In this document: in pieces, positions 7,607-16,915 of the stretch | Numbering within the stretch: position 1 is the stretch's first letter | How the letters are laid out: each line of letters starts with the position of its first letter | Source: a bacterium | GTDB taxonomy: Bacteria > Patescibacteria > Dojkabacteria > JAKAPS01 > JAJZLI01 | Length of the DNA stretch: 28,658 nt | Reading direction: 5' to 3' | NCBI GenBank assembly: GCA_021805885.1 | Contig: JAJZDR010000017.1 | Coordinates: 1-28,658 of the forward strand | Program-made: the position numbers and the translations under genes | Notes under the pieces: model-generated | What the model was told of the DNA's origin: nothing | Seen by the model: the letters and a program-made list of their open reading frames with translations, nothing else | The model's database searches: none

Positions 7607-8818
7607 TTATTTAATAACATTTCCAAGGGTATAGATTGGTAGGTATACTGCTACACCTATGAAACCTACGACAACTCCAAGTATAATTGTTATAATAGGC
7701 TCTATAAGTTTTGATAAATTTTCAATCATATCTTCAGTTTCTGTTTCATAATATTGGATAACCTTAGATACTACCTCTTCCATCTTTCCAGTTTCTTCCC
7801 CTATTGCAATCATCCTCCACAGTAGACTAGGGAATACAGGATATTTTGACATTACCAAAGCCATAGATTTACCTTTTTCAACTTCATCTGCAATTTCTTT
7901 AATACTTGTTCTAAACACTACATTAGGCATTGATTCTGCGATCATATTTAACCCTGTAACAATTGGTACCCCTGCTTTTGTGAGTAATAGAAAAGTTTTG
8001 CCGAAATTTATTATCTCTATTTTTTGAATTAATCCTCCAAATAATGGAATTTTTAAAACTAGGGAATCTGTAACTCTTCTACCTTGCTTAGATCTTCTAT
8101 ATATGATAAAACCTAAAACAATAATTACTAATGCAATTATTATAAATATATAATAACTTGTCACAAAACTGCTTAAATCTATTAAAAACAATGTAGGCCA
8201 CGGTAATGTTGCATTAAAACTCTGATAAAGATGTTTCATAGGAGGGATCATCTCTGTCAGCACAAGTGCAACTACAACTATTGCAGCAAGTACTACCAGG
8301 ATAGGATATATCATAGCACCTCTAAACTTAGAAATTAGAGCAGATTTTGATTCTGTTTCTGTTGCTATTCTCTCCAGAATAAAATCTAGGGATCCTGAAG
8401 CCTCAGCTGTTTTTAAAAGTTGGATTTGCATACCATCAAACAGAGTAGAGTTCTCTGCGAATGAATCTGCAAGGTTTTTTCCTGATTCTATAGCGGCTCC
8501 TACCTGTCCTAAAACTTTTTTTAAACCCTTATTACTCACTTGAGCCTGAGAGATACTTATTGATTCTACTATAGGAATTCCTGCAGATATTAAAACTGCC
8601 AACTGCCTTAGAAAGATAACTCTATCTTTCATTGGCACTCTTCCTATATTGATATCATTAAGATTCCCAAGCCTTATTTTTGTTTGACCAGTTATTTTTA
8701 GAGGACTTAGCCCCTGATCTATTATCATTTTTGCTACCTGATCACGATCTGTAGCTTCAAATTCTCCGCTAACAATATTACCAGTTGCATTTGTTGCTGT
8801 ATATTTAAAAATCGACAT
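7607..8818 (-). CDS. pilC: Type IV pilus inner-membrane platform protein PilC
   Basis: The 403-residue protein has the length and layout of PilC/GspF: an N-terminal region (MSIFKYTATNATGNIVSGEFEA), then two homologous cytoplasmic T2SSF helical domains (about 70-190 and 265-385). Three membrane segments lie near residues 168-190, 212-236 and 375-398. Recognisable family phrases are FLRQLAVLISAGIPIVESI in the first domain and FGKTFLLLTKAGVPIVTGL in the second. The second domain is followed by MIAIGEETGKMEEVVSKVIQYYETE. PilC sits in the membrane at the base of the pilus and is turned by PilB and PilT to add or remove subunits. It starts 2 bases after the pilT stop, in a pilB-pilT-pilC unit. Confidence 0.97.
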   Translation of the reverse strand: MSIFKYTATNATGNIVSGEFEATDRDQVAKMIIDQGLSPLKITGQTKIRLGNLNDINIGRVPMKDRVIFLRQLAVLISAGIPIVESISISQAQVSNKGLKKVLGQVGAAIESGKNLADSFAENSTLFDGMQIQLLKTAEASGSLDFILERIATETESKSALISKFRGAMIYPILVVLAAIVVVALVLTEMIPPMKHLYQSFNATLPWPTLFLIDLSSFVTSYYIFIIIALVIIVLGFIIYRRSKQGRRVTDSLVLKIPLFGGLIQKIEIINFGKTFLLLTKAGVPIVTGLNMIAESMPNVVFRTSIKEIADEVEKGKSMALVMSKYPVFPSLLWRMIAIGEETGKMEEVVSKVIQYYETETEDMIENLSKLIEPIITIILGVVVGFIGVAVYLPIYTLGNVIK

Positions 8819-8820
8819 AA

Positions 8821-9885
8821 TTAAACGTTTCTACCTCTAAATAATCTTAAAAGTTCATCTGGGTGAGATGAGTGAGCCTGAGCATCATCGATGGTAATTT
8901 TACCTTCTCTAACCAATGCTACCAATGATTTATCTAGAGAAACCATACCAACATCACCACTTGTCTGAATTACACTATCAAGTTGGTATGTTTTTCCTTC
9001 TCTTACCATATTACGAACTGCACTTGTTGCAATCAGTATTTCAGTAACTACTCTCCTTCCACCGCCAATAGTAGGAATAAGTCTTTGAGATACAATTGCC
9101 TCTAATATATCTGCCAATTGTATTCTTATTTGAGCCTGTTGTACATCAGGAAATACATCTACAATCCTATCTATTGTTTGTGCAGCAGAGTTGGTATGCA
9201 GAGTTGCGAATACTAAATGTCCAGTTTCAGCAATGGTTATAGCAGATGCTATAGTCTCAAAATCTCTCATTTCCCCAATCAATACAACATCAGGATCCTC
9301 TCTTAAGGCACTCCTTAGTGAGATATCCCAAGAGTGAGTATCTTCTCCCACTTCCCTTTGTTCAATTAACGCCTTACCTTTTGGGTAAACATATTCAATA
9401 GGATCTTCAACTGTAATAATATGTTTTGGATCCCTTACATTAATCTCCTGAACCATAGCAGCCAACGTAGTGGATTTTCCATGTCCAGTAGGCCCAGTAA
9501 CTAATACTAAACCTTGAGGTATCTTTGTAAAGGAGTGAATAACATCAGGGATAAATAATTCCTCTACGGTTCTAATTTTATTAGGAATAAGCCTAAATGC
9601 TATAGATAAATGTCCTTTTTGGTGAAAAACATTAATTCTAAATCTATCATGTGTATCAACATATTCATACGATAGATCAATTTCTTTATTGACATCCAAA
9701 AATTCTTTTTGAGAGTCAGATAAGATTTCATCTACAACCTGTTTCATATATTCGTCTTCAATGGTGAAATTAGCAGCTTGTACCAAAATTCCATCTACTC
9801 TCAAAAGTGGGGGATAGTCTACAACCAAATGAAGATCAGAAGCTGATCTTTGTATAGTATATTTTAATAATTCTTCTATCTTCAT
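8821..9885 (-). CDS. pilT: Pilus retraction ATPase PilT
   Basis: The 354-residue hexameric ATPase drives depolymerisation of the pilus and twitching. The Walker A loop is GPTGHGKS (131-138), with His in place of the usual Ser but the required Gly-Lys-Ser intact. The Asp box is TVEDPIEY (E160, D161), the Walker B region is VVLIGEMRD (E205), and the His box is TGHLVFATLHT (H223, H230). The retraction-specific motif AIRNLIRE appears as AVRNMVREGK near 289-298, and the C-terminal part is PilT-like. This separates it from PilB, which has no such motif. Its ATG overlaps the pilB stop by 4 bases (ATGA). pilC follows 2 bases later. Confidence 0.97.
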   Translation of the reverse strand: MKIEELLKYTIQRSASDLHLVVDYPPLLRVDGILVQAANFTIEDEYMKQVVDEILSDSQKEFLDVNKEIDLSYEYVDTHDRFRINVFHQKGHLSIAFRLIPNKIRTVEELFIPDVIHSFTKIPQGLVLVTGPTGHGKSTTLAAMVQEINVRDPKHIITVEDPIEYVYPKGKALIEQREVGEDTHSWDISLRSALREDPDVVLIGEMRDFETIASAITIAETGHLVFATLHTNSAAQTIDRIVDVFPDVQQAQIRIQLADILEAIVSQRLIPTIGGGRRVVTEILIATSAVRNMVREGKTYQLDSVIQTSGDVGMVSLDKSLVALVREGKITIDDAQAHSSHPDELLRLFRGRNV

Positions 9886-11642
9886 TCTATATCTTCTTTT
9901 GCTACTCTATATACTTCCTCTAGCGTTGTAATCTTATCAAGAACCTTTAGAAAACCATTTTGTACCAGAGACATCATATTATTTGACCTGGCAATTTTAT
10001 CGATTTCATCAGTAGATGCTTTTTTTAATATTAAATCTCTTATTGCATCATTGACTATAAGTACTTCAAAAATACCAATTCTACCAAGATAGCCAGTATT
10101 GTTACACGTATCACACCCCTTGCCTCTAGATAAATATAGCACACTGTTATTTGTTTGTGAAGAATCAGGAGTCTGGGCTCTTGTAATATACTTTGATATA
10201 TCTATATTACTTCCTTCAAGTTCCTTAGTAATTTCATCAATCACAGTTTTATCCACTACATAATCTTCTTTGCAAACTTGACATATTGTACGCACAAGTC
10301 TTTGGGCAACAACTATTTCAATAGTTGATGATATTAAAAATGGTTCAATCCCCATATCAAGAAGTCTAGGTAATGCACCAGCTGCAGAAGTTGTATGGAT
10401 GGTTGATAAAACTAAATGTCCTGTTAATGAGGCTTGGGTAGCAAGACGTGCAGTCTCCTCATCTCTGATTTCTCCAACCATAATTATATTAGGGTCCTGT
10501 CTTAGAAATGCTCTTAGACCAGTAGGAAAAGTAAGTCCAACTTCATCATTGACCTGCACTTGATTCACCCCATCAATTTCTATTTCTACAGGATCTTCCA
10601 AAGTTGATATATTCACTGAATCATTATTAATTTGTGCTAATGAAGCTGCTAGTGTCTGTGTTTTCCCAGAACCTGTAGGCCCTGTAATGAGAATAATTCC
10701 TTTAGTTAGAGATAAACCCTTTTTATATTTTTCAAATGATACTCCAGTAATACCTACATCTTCAAGTTTTGGTATACCTGCACCCTTCCTTAACAGCCTT
10801 ATTACAATTTTTTCCCCATACACAATAGGCAATGTTGAAATTCTTAAATCTACAAGCTCTTTTTCTACTTTTATTGAAAATCTTCCATCCTGCGGCATCC
10901 TTTTTTCATCAATCTTCAATTTCGATAAAATTTTCACTCTTGATATAACTGCAGGAGCTAAAGATAGTGGTATAGATAACTTCTCTTGCAAAATTCCATC
11001 AATTCTATACCTAAACCTTAATCTTTTTCTTTCTGGTTCAACATGTATATCTGATGCTCTAAATTTCACAGCATACTCTAAAACAGTATTTACAATTTTA
11101 ACAATAGGGGCATTTTTTATATCTCCAGTAATATTACCTAAATCATTTATACTACCAGTAACATCTTCTACATCAAAATCTAGGCCTGCAGCTTCAACAT
11201 CTTCTACAACCTTACTTTCTATTTGTTCTGAGACATTGGTGCTAACAATATCCTGTATTTCCTCTGCCATTGCAAGATATGGAGTTATATGTATATTATA
11301 TTTACTTTCAAGGTACTGTATTAGTTGAGAATCTAGAGGGTTGGCCATTGCCAACAATAAATTTCCATTTTGCTCTTCGAAAGGTAATATTGTATGGTCT
11401 TTAATATCATTAATACTTACCTTATTAAAAACATCTCGCTGTATAGTTACACCAGCAAGATCTTTGAATGGTATATTTATAACAGAAGCTTTTGCTATAT
11501 AAAAATCCTTTTTACTTACAATATTCATGTTAAAGATAATATCTTCCACATCTTTATTATTTGTAATAGAATCTATCCTTATCTTATTTGCAGTTTTTTG
11601 ATCAATTTTTAATTGACTTACTAATACATCTAATATATCCAT
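9882..11642 (-). CDS. pilB: Pilus extension ATPase PilB
   Basis: The product (586 residues from the ATG at 11640-11642) powers pilus polymerisation. It opens with an MshEN/GSPII_E N-terminal domain (roughly 1-140). The ATPase core follows: Walker A GPTGSGKT (about 321-328), Asp box TLEDPVE (about 347-353), Walker B IIMVGEIRDEE, His box TGHLVLSTIHTT (about 407-418). Two CxxC pairs (CQVC and CDTC, in the last quarter) form the zinc-binding subdomain typical of PilB. An in-frame TTG at 11655-11657 would add MYCRS, which does not resemble family N-termini, so I chose the ATG. It heads the pilB-pilT-pilC unit and diverges from the delta-prime/gyrase genes. Confidence 0.97.
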   Translation of the reverse strand: MDILDVLVSQLKIDQKTANKIRIDSITNNKDVEDIIFNMNIVSKKDFYIAKASVINIPFKDLAGVTIQRDVFNKVSINDIKDHTILPFEEQNGNLLLAMANPLDSQLIQYLESKYNIHITPYLAMAEEIQDIVSTNVSEQIESKVVEDVEAAGLDFDVEDVTGSINDLGNITGDIKNAPIVKIVNTVLEYAVKFRASDIHVEPERKRLRFRYRIDGILQEKLSIPLSLAPAVISRVKILSKLKIDEKRMPQDGRFSIKVEKELVDLRISTLPIVYGEKIVIRLLRKGAGIPKLEDVGITGVSFEKYKKGLSLTKGIILITGPTGSGKTQTLAASLAQINNDSVNISTLEDPVEIEIDGVNQVQVNDEVGLTFPTGLRAFLRQDPNIIMVGEIRDEETARLATQASLTGHLVLSTIHTTSAAGALPRLLDMGIEPFLISSTIEIVVAQRLVRTICQVCKEDYVVDKTVIDEITKELEGSNIDISKYITRAQTPDSSQTNNSVLYLSRGKGCDTCNNTGYLGRIGIFEVLIVNDAIRDLILKKASTDEIDKIARSNNMMSLVQNGFLKVLDKITTLEEVYRVAKEDIE

Positions 11643-11676
11643 ACTTCTACAATACAATACAATATATAATTTTTAA

Positions 11677-11704
11677 AGTACCTGGATATAAGTACCCAAG
11701 GTAC
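11677..11704. promoter_or_regulatory. AGTACC repeats and GTACC dyad in the pilB/delta-prime divergent gap
   Basis: AGTACC occurs at 11677-11682 and again at 11691-11696. The second copy continues into GTACCCAAGGTAC (11692-11704), a 5-bp-arm palindrome with a 3-base spacer. The 94-base gap must carry both promoters, so these could be an operator serving one or both. No protein can be assigned. Confidence 0.35.
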
Positions 11705-11724
11705 AAAGTATATTTTTTTTATGA

Positions 11725-11730
11725 TAGAAT
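11725..11730 (+). promoter_or_regulatory. -10 element for the delta-prime-gyrB-gyrA operon, leaderless geometry
   Basis: TAGAAT ends 6 bases before the ATG at 11737, so transcription would start at or next to the initiator codon. There is no Shine-Dalgarno motif (AGTCCC precedes the ATG). An overlapping TATGAT lies at 11720-11725. The -35 region is weak. Confidence 0.5.
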
Positions 11731-11736
11731 AGTCCC

Positions 11737-12378
11737 ATGGCCCAAAGCATCATTATAGAGTCAAATAATATTGAGAGTAGTGTAGCTTTTGCAAGATCTT
11801 ATTTAGAGGATCTTGATTTAGAAGGTAATTCTGCTTCTAGAAGCACTTCTGAATTTATACATATTAATGAACCTACTATCTCAATAGATCATATTAGAGA
11901 TTTACAAAAATCACTATCATATAAACCATATACTGGCAAAACAAGGGTTATTCTTGTATCTATCCTTGGAAAAATATCTGATTCTGCTCAGAATGCTATG
12001 TTGAAAATGTTGGAAGATAATCAGTCACATACACAAATAATATTACAAGTATCAAATTCAGAATTTCTACTTAAAACAATACTTTCAAGGTGCATTATAA
12101 AAAAGGGGGATCATATCTATGAAAATTTTTATGACATAAAGAATTTTTTGTCATTACCTTTACAAGAGAGACTATTATTTGTAAGCTCTGTCGAGAATAC
12201 TAAGGGCTTTATTCAAAATTTGATTTCGTATATAATTGCTTCGTATAAACAAAGTAATGAAAACTCTAAAAGTAGCAGAAGTAGTTATATTGTAAGTATA
12301 ATGAAAGATTGGGAGCAGGCAATTGCAAATAATGTCCCTGAAAAATTAATATTAGAAGATATTGCAATACAAATATAA
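11737..12378 (+). CDS. holB: Short DNA polymerase III delta-prime-like clamp-loader subunit
   Basis: The 213-residue protein carries the delta-prime core: PTISIDHIRDLQKSLSYKPYTGKTRVILV (about 47-75), then SDSAQNAMLKMLEDNQSHTQIILQVSN and LLKTILSRC. The NALLKTLEEP-like helix, the Asn sensor and the SRC motif of clamp loaders are all evident. It lacks a P-loop and a zinc module and is far shorter than E. coli delta-prime (about 334), having lost most of the region before IDHIR and the C-terminal collar. In the family the subunit is part of the complex that opens the sliding clamp. The start agrees with the promoter 6 bases upstream. gyrB follows 3 bases after the stop, so replication and supercoiling genes are co-expressed. 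Confidence 0.85.
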   Translation: MAQSIIIESNNIESSVAFARSYLEDLDLEGNSASRSTSEFIHINEPTISIDHIRDLQKSLSYKPYTGKTRVILVSILGKISDSAQNAMLKMLEDNQSHTQIILQVSNSEFLLKTILSRCIIKKGDHIYENFYDIKNFLSLPLQERLLFVSSVENTKGFIQNLISYIIASYKQSNENSKSSRSSYIVSIMKDWEQAIANNVPEKLILEDIAIQI

Positions 12379-12381
12379 AAA

Positions 12382-14304
12382 ATGAATAACGATAATTATG
12401 ATGAAAATTCTATAGTAGTTCTTGAGGGACTTGAAGCGGTTAGAAAGAGACCATCTATGTATGTTGGCTCAACCGGAATCGGAGGAGTGCATCAAATAAT
12501 CTATGAGGTTATAGATAATTCAATAGATGAGGCTTTAGGTGGATACTGCACTAGAATAGATATAAGAATTTTTAAAGATGGGACTGTACAAGTTGAAGAT
12601 AATGGAAGAGGAATTCCTATTGGAATTCATCCACAGACAAAAAAGTCTTCTCTTGAAACTGTTATGACTGTTTTACATGCAGGAGGAAAATTTGGATCAA
12701 AAGGTGGTTATAAAATATCAGGTGGATTACATGGAGTAGGGGTTTCATGTACTAATGCTTTATCTGAGTATATGAGAACAGAATCTTTTATCAATAAAGA
12801 TCATTATATTCAAGAGTATAAGGAAGGAAAGCCACAGTATGAGTTAAAAAAACTTGAAGATAACAATATTAATAAAAATAATGGTACTATACAAACCTTT
12901 AAACCGGATCCTACTATATTTCAAGACACAAATATAGTAGCACGTCAAATACTAAAAAGGATAAAAGAACAAGCATATTTAACAGGAAATATTACATTTA
13001 CATTCCAAGATGAGCGATCTGATAAATACCAAACTCCTTATTTTATATATTTTGAGGGAGGAGCAAAATCATATGTTAGATTGCTTGATAAAGATAAGAA
13101 AAATTTAACAAATGTTATACATATAAAAAAACATGTTTCAGACTCAGAGGTTGAAATTGCAATGCAATATACTGATGAGATTACCGATAATATGCTAGCT
13201 TTCGCTAATAATATTTTTAATCAAGAAGGTGGAACCCACCTAACAGGATTCAAGACTGCTTTAACAAAAACAATCAATGATTATGCAAAAAAAACAGGAG
13301 TTTTAAAAGAAAATGAAGAAGGACTTACAGGAGACGATGTTAGGGAAGGATTAACAGCAATAATATCAGTCAAATTACAAGATCCTCAATTTGAAGGTCA
13401 GACAAAAATGAAATTAAATAACTCTGAAACTCAAACGATAGTAAGAAATGTTGTATCAGGAGAACTAGAAATGTATTTGCAAGAATATCCTAAAGAGGCA
13501 AAATCTATTTTAGATAAAGTATTTCTTGCTCAAAAAGCAAGAAAGGCTGCAAAAGCCGCAAGAGAAGCTGTTGTTAGAAAAGGCGCTCTTGAGGGAGGAA
13601 CTTTACCTGGTAAACTAGCAGATTGTTCAGAAAAGAATCCTCAAAAATCGGAATTATTCATTGTAGAGGGAGATTCTGCAGGAGGAAGCGCAAAGCAGGG
13701 GAGAGATAGAAAAATACAAGCAATACTACCTCTAACAGGTAAACCAATTAATAGTGAAAAATACAGAATAGATAGAGTACTAGAAAATGAAAGGCTTAAA
13801 GATTTTACAATAGCTCTAGGAGCTGGAATTTCTGATACATTTAATGCAGATAAACTAAGGTATCATAAAATAATAATAATGACTGATGCTGATGTTGATG
13901 GCTCTCATATTGAAACCTTGCTTTTGACATTTTTGTATAGACATTTAAAATCACTAATAGAAAAAGGCTATGTATATATAGCTCAACCTCCCCTTTATAA
14001 AATAGTAGCTTCAGGAAAAACATATTGGATAACAGATGATAATGAAGCAGAAATACTATTTAAAAAATGGAAAGCCGAAGATATAAAAATAACTTCTATG
14101 CAAAGATACAAAGGTCTTGGAGAAATGAATCCAGAACAATTATGGGAAACAACAATGAATCCTCAATCACGAGTACTAAAACAGATAAATATAGAAGATA
14201 TAGAGGATGCAGATAAAACATTTGATATGCTAATGGGCGCTGAAGTTCCTCCTAGAAAAAAATTTATTCAGATGAATGCAAAAAGTGCAAAAATAGATAT
14301 TTAA
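12382..14304 (+). CDS. gyrB: DNA gyrase subunit B
   Basis: The 640-residue ATPase subunit of the type II topoisomerase has a GHKL domain with the catalytic E42 and N46 (YEVIDNSIDEA), D73 (VEDNGRGIP), and the ATP lid/glycine loop GGLHGVGVSCTNALSE. The TOPRIM domain follows, with EGDSAGGSAKQGRDRKIQAI and DADVDGSHI for metal binding, then the C-terminal QRYKGLGEMNPEQLWETT. The TOPRIM phrase usually written PLRGKxLNVEK is PLTGKPINSEK here, a noticeable variant. There is no large insert as in Gram-negative GyrB. The partner gene 3 bases downstream has a gyrase-type C-terminal domain, so gyrase rather than topoisomerase IV is preferred. No ribosome binding site is visible before the ATG. Confidence 0.96.
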   Translation: MNNDNYDENSIVVLEGLEAVRKRPSMYVGSTGIGGVHQIIYEVIDNSIDEALGGYCTRIDIRIFKDGTVQVEDNGRGIPIGIHPQTKKSSLETVMTVLHAGGKFGSKGGYKISGGLHGVGVSCTNALSEYMRTESFINKDHYIQEYKEGKPQYELKKLEDNNINKNNGTIQTFKPDPTIFQDTNIVARQILKRIKEQAYLTGNITFTFQDERSDKYQTPYFIYFEGGAKSYVRLLDKDKKNLTNVIHIKKHVSDSEVEIAMQYTDEITDNMLAFANNIFNQEGGTHLTGFKTALTKTINDYAKKTGVLKENEEGLTGDDVREGLTAIISVKLQDPQFEGQTKMKLNNSETQTIVRNVVSGELEMYLQEYPKEAKSILDKVFLAQKARKAAKAAREAVVRKGALEGGTLPGKLADCSEKNPQKSELFIVEGDSAGGSAKQGRDRKIQAILPLTGKPINSEKYRIDRVLENERLKDFTIALGAGISDTFNADKLRYHKIIIMTDADVDGSHIETLLLTFLYRHLKSLIEKGYVYIAQPPLYKIVASGKTYWITDDNEAEILFKKWKAEDIKITSMQRYKGLGEMNPEQLWETTMNPQSRVLKQINIEDIEDADKTFDMLMGAEVPPRKKFIQMNAKSAKIDI

Positions 14305-14307
14305 AAT

Positions 14308-16818
14308 ATGGATGATATAAATATAGACAGAATAAAATTGGTTGATATCTCAAAAGAGATGAAAGAAAGCTATATTAACTACTCTATGAGTGTTATAACA
14401 GCAAGAGCCCTCCCAGATGCCAAAGATGGGTTAAAACCAGTACAAAGGAGAATTATCTATACAATGCATGAAGATAACTTACATGCAAATAATAAATTTA
14501 AAAAATCAGCTAGCACAGTAGGAATAGCTATGGCTAGATATCATCCTCATGGAGATTTGTCAATTTATGATGCTCTCGTACATATGGCTCAATATTTTTC
14601 CCTAAGATATACACTAATACATGGACAAGGAAATTTCGGATCAATTGATGGTGATAGCCCTGCTGCAATGAGATATACTGAGGCAAAATTAGAGAAGATA
14701 TCTGATGAATTTATTAAAGATATAGACAAAGATACTGTAGATTTTATAGATAATTATGATGGATCACTAAAACAACCTGCCATACTACCTTCTGCAATAC
14801 CTAATCTTCTTTTAAACGGAACAGAAGGCATAGCAGTTGGAATGGCAACAAAAATACCCCCTCATAATCTTGAAGAAGTTATGAATGGTTTTATACATAT
14901 ACTAGATAATATAAGGAAAATTTCAGAAAATAACGAAATTGAGACTGAAGTACTAATTGAAGATCTAGTAAAATTTATAAAAGGACCAGATTTTCCTACA
15001 TATGGAACTATATATGATAAAGATGAAATACTTAATATGTATACTACAGGAAGGGGTAGAATTGTAATTAGAGGAAAAGCAGAAATTGTAGAATCAAAAA
15101 ATGAAAGGATGCAAATTATAATAACACAGTTACCTTTTCAAATAAACAAAGCAAGGTTCATAACAAAAATAGCTGATTTAGTTAAAACAGATAAACTAGA
15201 AGGTATACAAGATTTGAGAGATGAAAGTGCTAAAGGAGAGATAAGAGTAGTTATTGATTTAAAAGCATCAGCAAAACCAAATATTCTAATTAATAAATTA
15301 TTTAAATATACAGAACTACAATCAGTATTCAACGCAAATGTGCTTGCTCTTGTAGATGGAGTACCAAAACAATTGAATTTAAAAAATATATTAGAGATTT
15401 TCGCACAGCATAGATTAGATGTAGTAGAGAGAAGAACTAAATATGAACTTCAAAAAGCAAAAGATCGTGAGCACATACTCCAAGGATTAAAAATTGCTAT
15501 CGATAACATTGATGAAGTTATAAAAATTATACGTGGATCTAAAGATGTAGACGTAGCTAAGAAGGAGTTGATGGAAAGATTTAAATTATCAGATTTACAA
15601 TCTCAAGCTATTTTAGATATGCAACTTAGAAGACTGGCTGCATTAGAAAGAGAAAAAATTGAAAATGAACTTAAAGAAGTTCTAGCTTTAATTAAAGAAT
15701 TGGAAACACTATTATCAAATAAATTTAACATAGTAAAAGTTATTAAAAATGAGAGTCTTCAAATTATAGAGAAATATAAAGATGAGAGAAAAACGAAAGT
15801 TATGGCATCCAAAGTAGGGGAATTTGAATTAGAAGATATTATTGAAGATAAAGAAACTTTAATAACAATATCAAAACAAGGATACATTAAAAGATTATCT
15901 CCTGATACGTATAAAGTACAGCATAGGGGGGGTAAAGGCATAGTAGGGATGACAACCAAAGAAAGAGATGTCATATCACATGCACTGATTGCATCAACAT
16001 TAGATAATATATTACTCTTTTCAAATAAAGGTAGGGTCTTTCAAACCAAAGCTTTTGAGATTCCCGAATATTCAAGAACAGCAAAAGGACAACCATTGGT
16101 TAATATAATCAATCTTGAAAGTAATGAATTTATCACTAGTGTATTAGCACAAACTGATAATAAAAAAGGTGTTATAAAAGAAGATATTGTTGAAGATGAG
16201 AAAGAAATACAAGAAAATATACAATCTCTATTAATGGGAACAAAGAATGGAATTGTTAAAAAAACAAAAATAGAAGCATTTAAAAATATAAGGAAAAATG
16301 GTCTTTTTGCTATTACTCTAGATAATGATGATGAGCTTAGGTGGGTAAAACCAGTAACAGGTAAAAATGAAATATTATTAATTACTAAAAAAGCTCACTC
16401 CATAAGGTTTAAAGAAACAGATGTGAGAGAGACTGGAAGGACATCAAGAGGCGTAAAAGCTATTTCAATAAATAAAAAAGATGATGAAGCTATTGGACTG
16501 GATATTGTTAAGGAAGATAGTTTTGTTATAACAGTTTCTAGAAAAGGGTTCGGTAAAAAAACTAAAATTAATGGATTCACTACACAAGGCAGGGGAGGCA
16601 AAGGAGTTTATGGTGCAAGAGTTACAGATAAAACAGGGGAATTAGTCTCTATGAAAATAGTTAATAACAGCAGTAAAGAAATGATAATAATTTCAACAAA
16701 AGGGCAAATAATAAAACTTAGTATGTCTGCAATACCTTCTCACAAAAGATATACTTCAGGAGTAAAACTTATTAATCTTGATAAAGAGAGTGAAGTTGCT
16801 GCAATAGAGATAGCTTAG
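14308..16818 (+). CDS. gyrA: DNA gyrase subunit A
   Basis: The 836-residue breakage-reunion subunit has [25 protein letters not shown] near the start, the active-site tyrosine Y123 in AAMRYTE, and the drug-binding stretch [13 protein letters not shown] tower/coiled-coil region (about 330-480) leads into a C-terminal beta-pinwheel. The pinwheel holds the GyrA box as QHRGGKG (bases 15919-15939) and a later GRGGKGVYG repeat. The box is the hallmark of gyrase, which wraps DNA and introduces negative supercoils, and is lost in ParC. Position 84 (equivalent of E. coli Ser83) is Leu and Asp88 is kept. It is coupled to gyrB by a 3-base gap and is the last gene of the operon. Confidence 0.97.
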   Translation: MDDINIDRIKLVDISKEMKESYINYSMSVITARALPDAKDGLKPVQRRIIYTMHEDNLHANNKFKKSASTVGIAMARYHPHGDLSIYDALVHMAQYFSLRYTLIHGQGNFGSIDGDSPAAMRYTEAKLEKISDEFIKDIDKDTVDFIDNYDGSLKQPAILPSAIPNLLLNGTEGIAVGMATKIPPHNLEEVMNGFIHILDNIRKISENNEIETEVLIEDLVKFIKGPDFPTYGTIYDKDEILNMYTTGRGRIVIRGKAEIVESKNERMQIIITQLPFQINKARFITKIADLVKTDKLEGIQDLRDESAKGEIRVVIDLKASAKPNILINKLFKYTELQSVFNANVLALVDGVPKQLNLKNILEIFAQHRLDVVERRTKYELQKAKDREHILQGLKIAIDNIDEVIKIIRGSKDVDVAKKELMERFKLSDLQSQAILDMQLRRLAALEREKIENELKEVLALIKELETLLSNKFNIVKVIKNESLQIIEKYKDERKTKVMASKVGEFELEDIIEDKETLITISKQGYIKRLSPDTYKVQHRGGKGIVGMTTKERDVISHALIASTLDNILLFSNKGRVFQTKAFEIPEYSRTAKGQPLVNIINLESNEFITSVLAQTDNKKGVIKEDIVEDEKEIQENIQSLLMGTKNGIVKKTKIEAFKNIRKNGLFAITLDNDDELRWVKPVTGKNEILLITKKAHSIRFKETDVRETGRTSRGVKAISINKKDDEAIGLDIVKEDSFVITVSRKGFGKKTKINGFTTQGRGGKGVYGARVTDKTGELVSMKIVNNSSKEMIIISTKGQIIKLSMSAIPSHKRYTSGVKLINLDKESEVAAIEIA

Positions 16819-16841
16819 TATAATTATCATTGCTAGATAAA

Positions 16842-16893
16842 TTGACATTATTATAATTATATTGACAATTAAATTGTTTGACATTATTATAAT
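16842..16893 (+). repeat. Direct repeats of a promoter-like 16-mer upstream of the Phd/PIN pair
   Basis: TTGACATTATTATAAT occurs exactly at 16842-16857 and 16878-16893 (36-bp period), with a third partial copy TTGACAATTA at 16862. Together with the perfect palindrome AGTATACT (16902-16909) over the -10, the region looks like an operator array for the antitoxin. Confidence 0.6.
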
Positions 16894-16909
16894 ACTATGA
16901 TAGTATACT
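16878..16909 (+). promoter_or_regulatory. Promoter of the Phd/PIN toxin-antitoxin pair
   Basis: TTGACA at 16878-16883 is a consensus -35. Either TAGTAT (16901-16906, 17-base spacing) or TATACT (16904-16909, ending 6 bases before the ATG) is the -10. Both predict a leader of 0-3 bases. AGTATACT at 16902-16909 is self-complementary and could be bound by the antitoxin. Confidence 0.55.
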
Positions 16910-16915
16910 GGTATT

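Noticed and set aside
9472..9495. PilT Walker A with His in place of Ser (GPTGHGKS) as a sign of inactivity
   Set aside because: The essential Gly-Lys-Ser and all other ATPase boxes are intact, and that position is variable in P-loops, so activity is expected.
10687..11328. A 213-residue plus-strand frame antisense to pilB
   Set aside because: It lies wholly within the strongly conserved pilB coding sequence on the other strand and shows no recognisable domain; it is a shadow of pilB codon use.
16842..16915. Three independent promoters for the Phd/PIN pair
   Set aside because: Only the last TTGACA is at a workable distance from the ATG; the upstream copies would start RNAs inside the repeat array and are better read as binding-site repeats.
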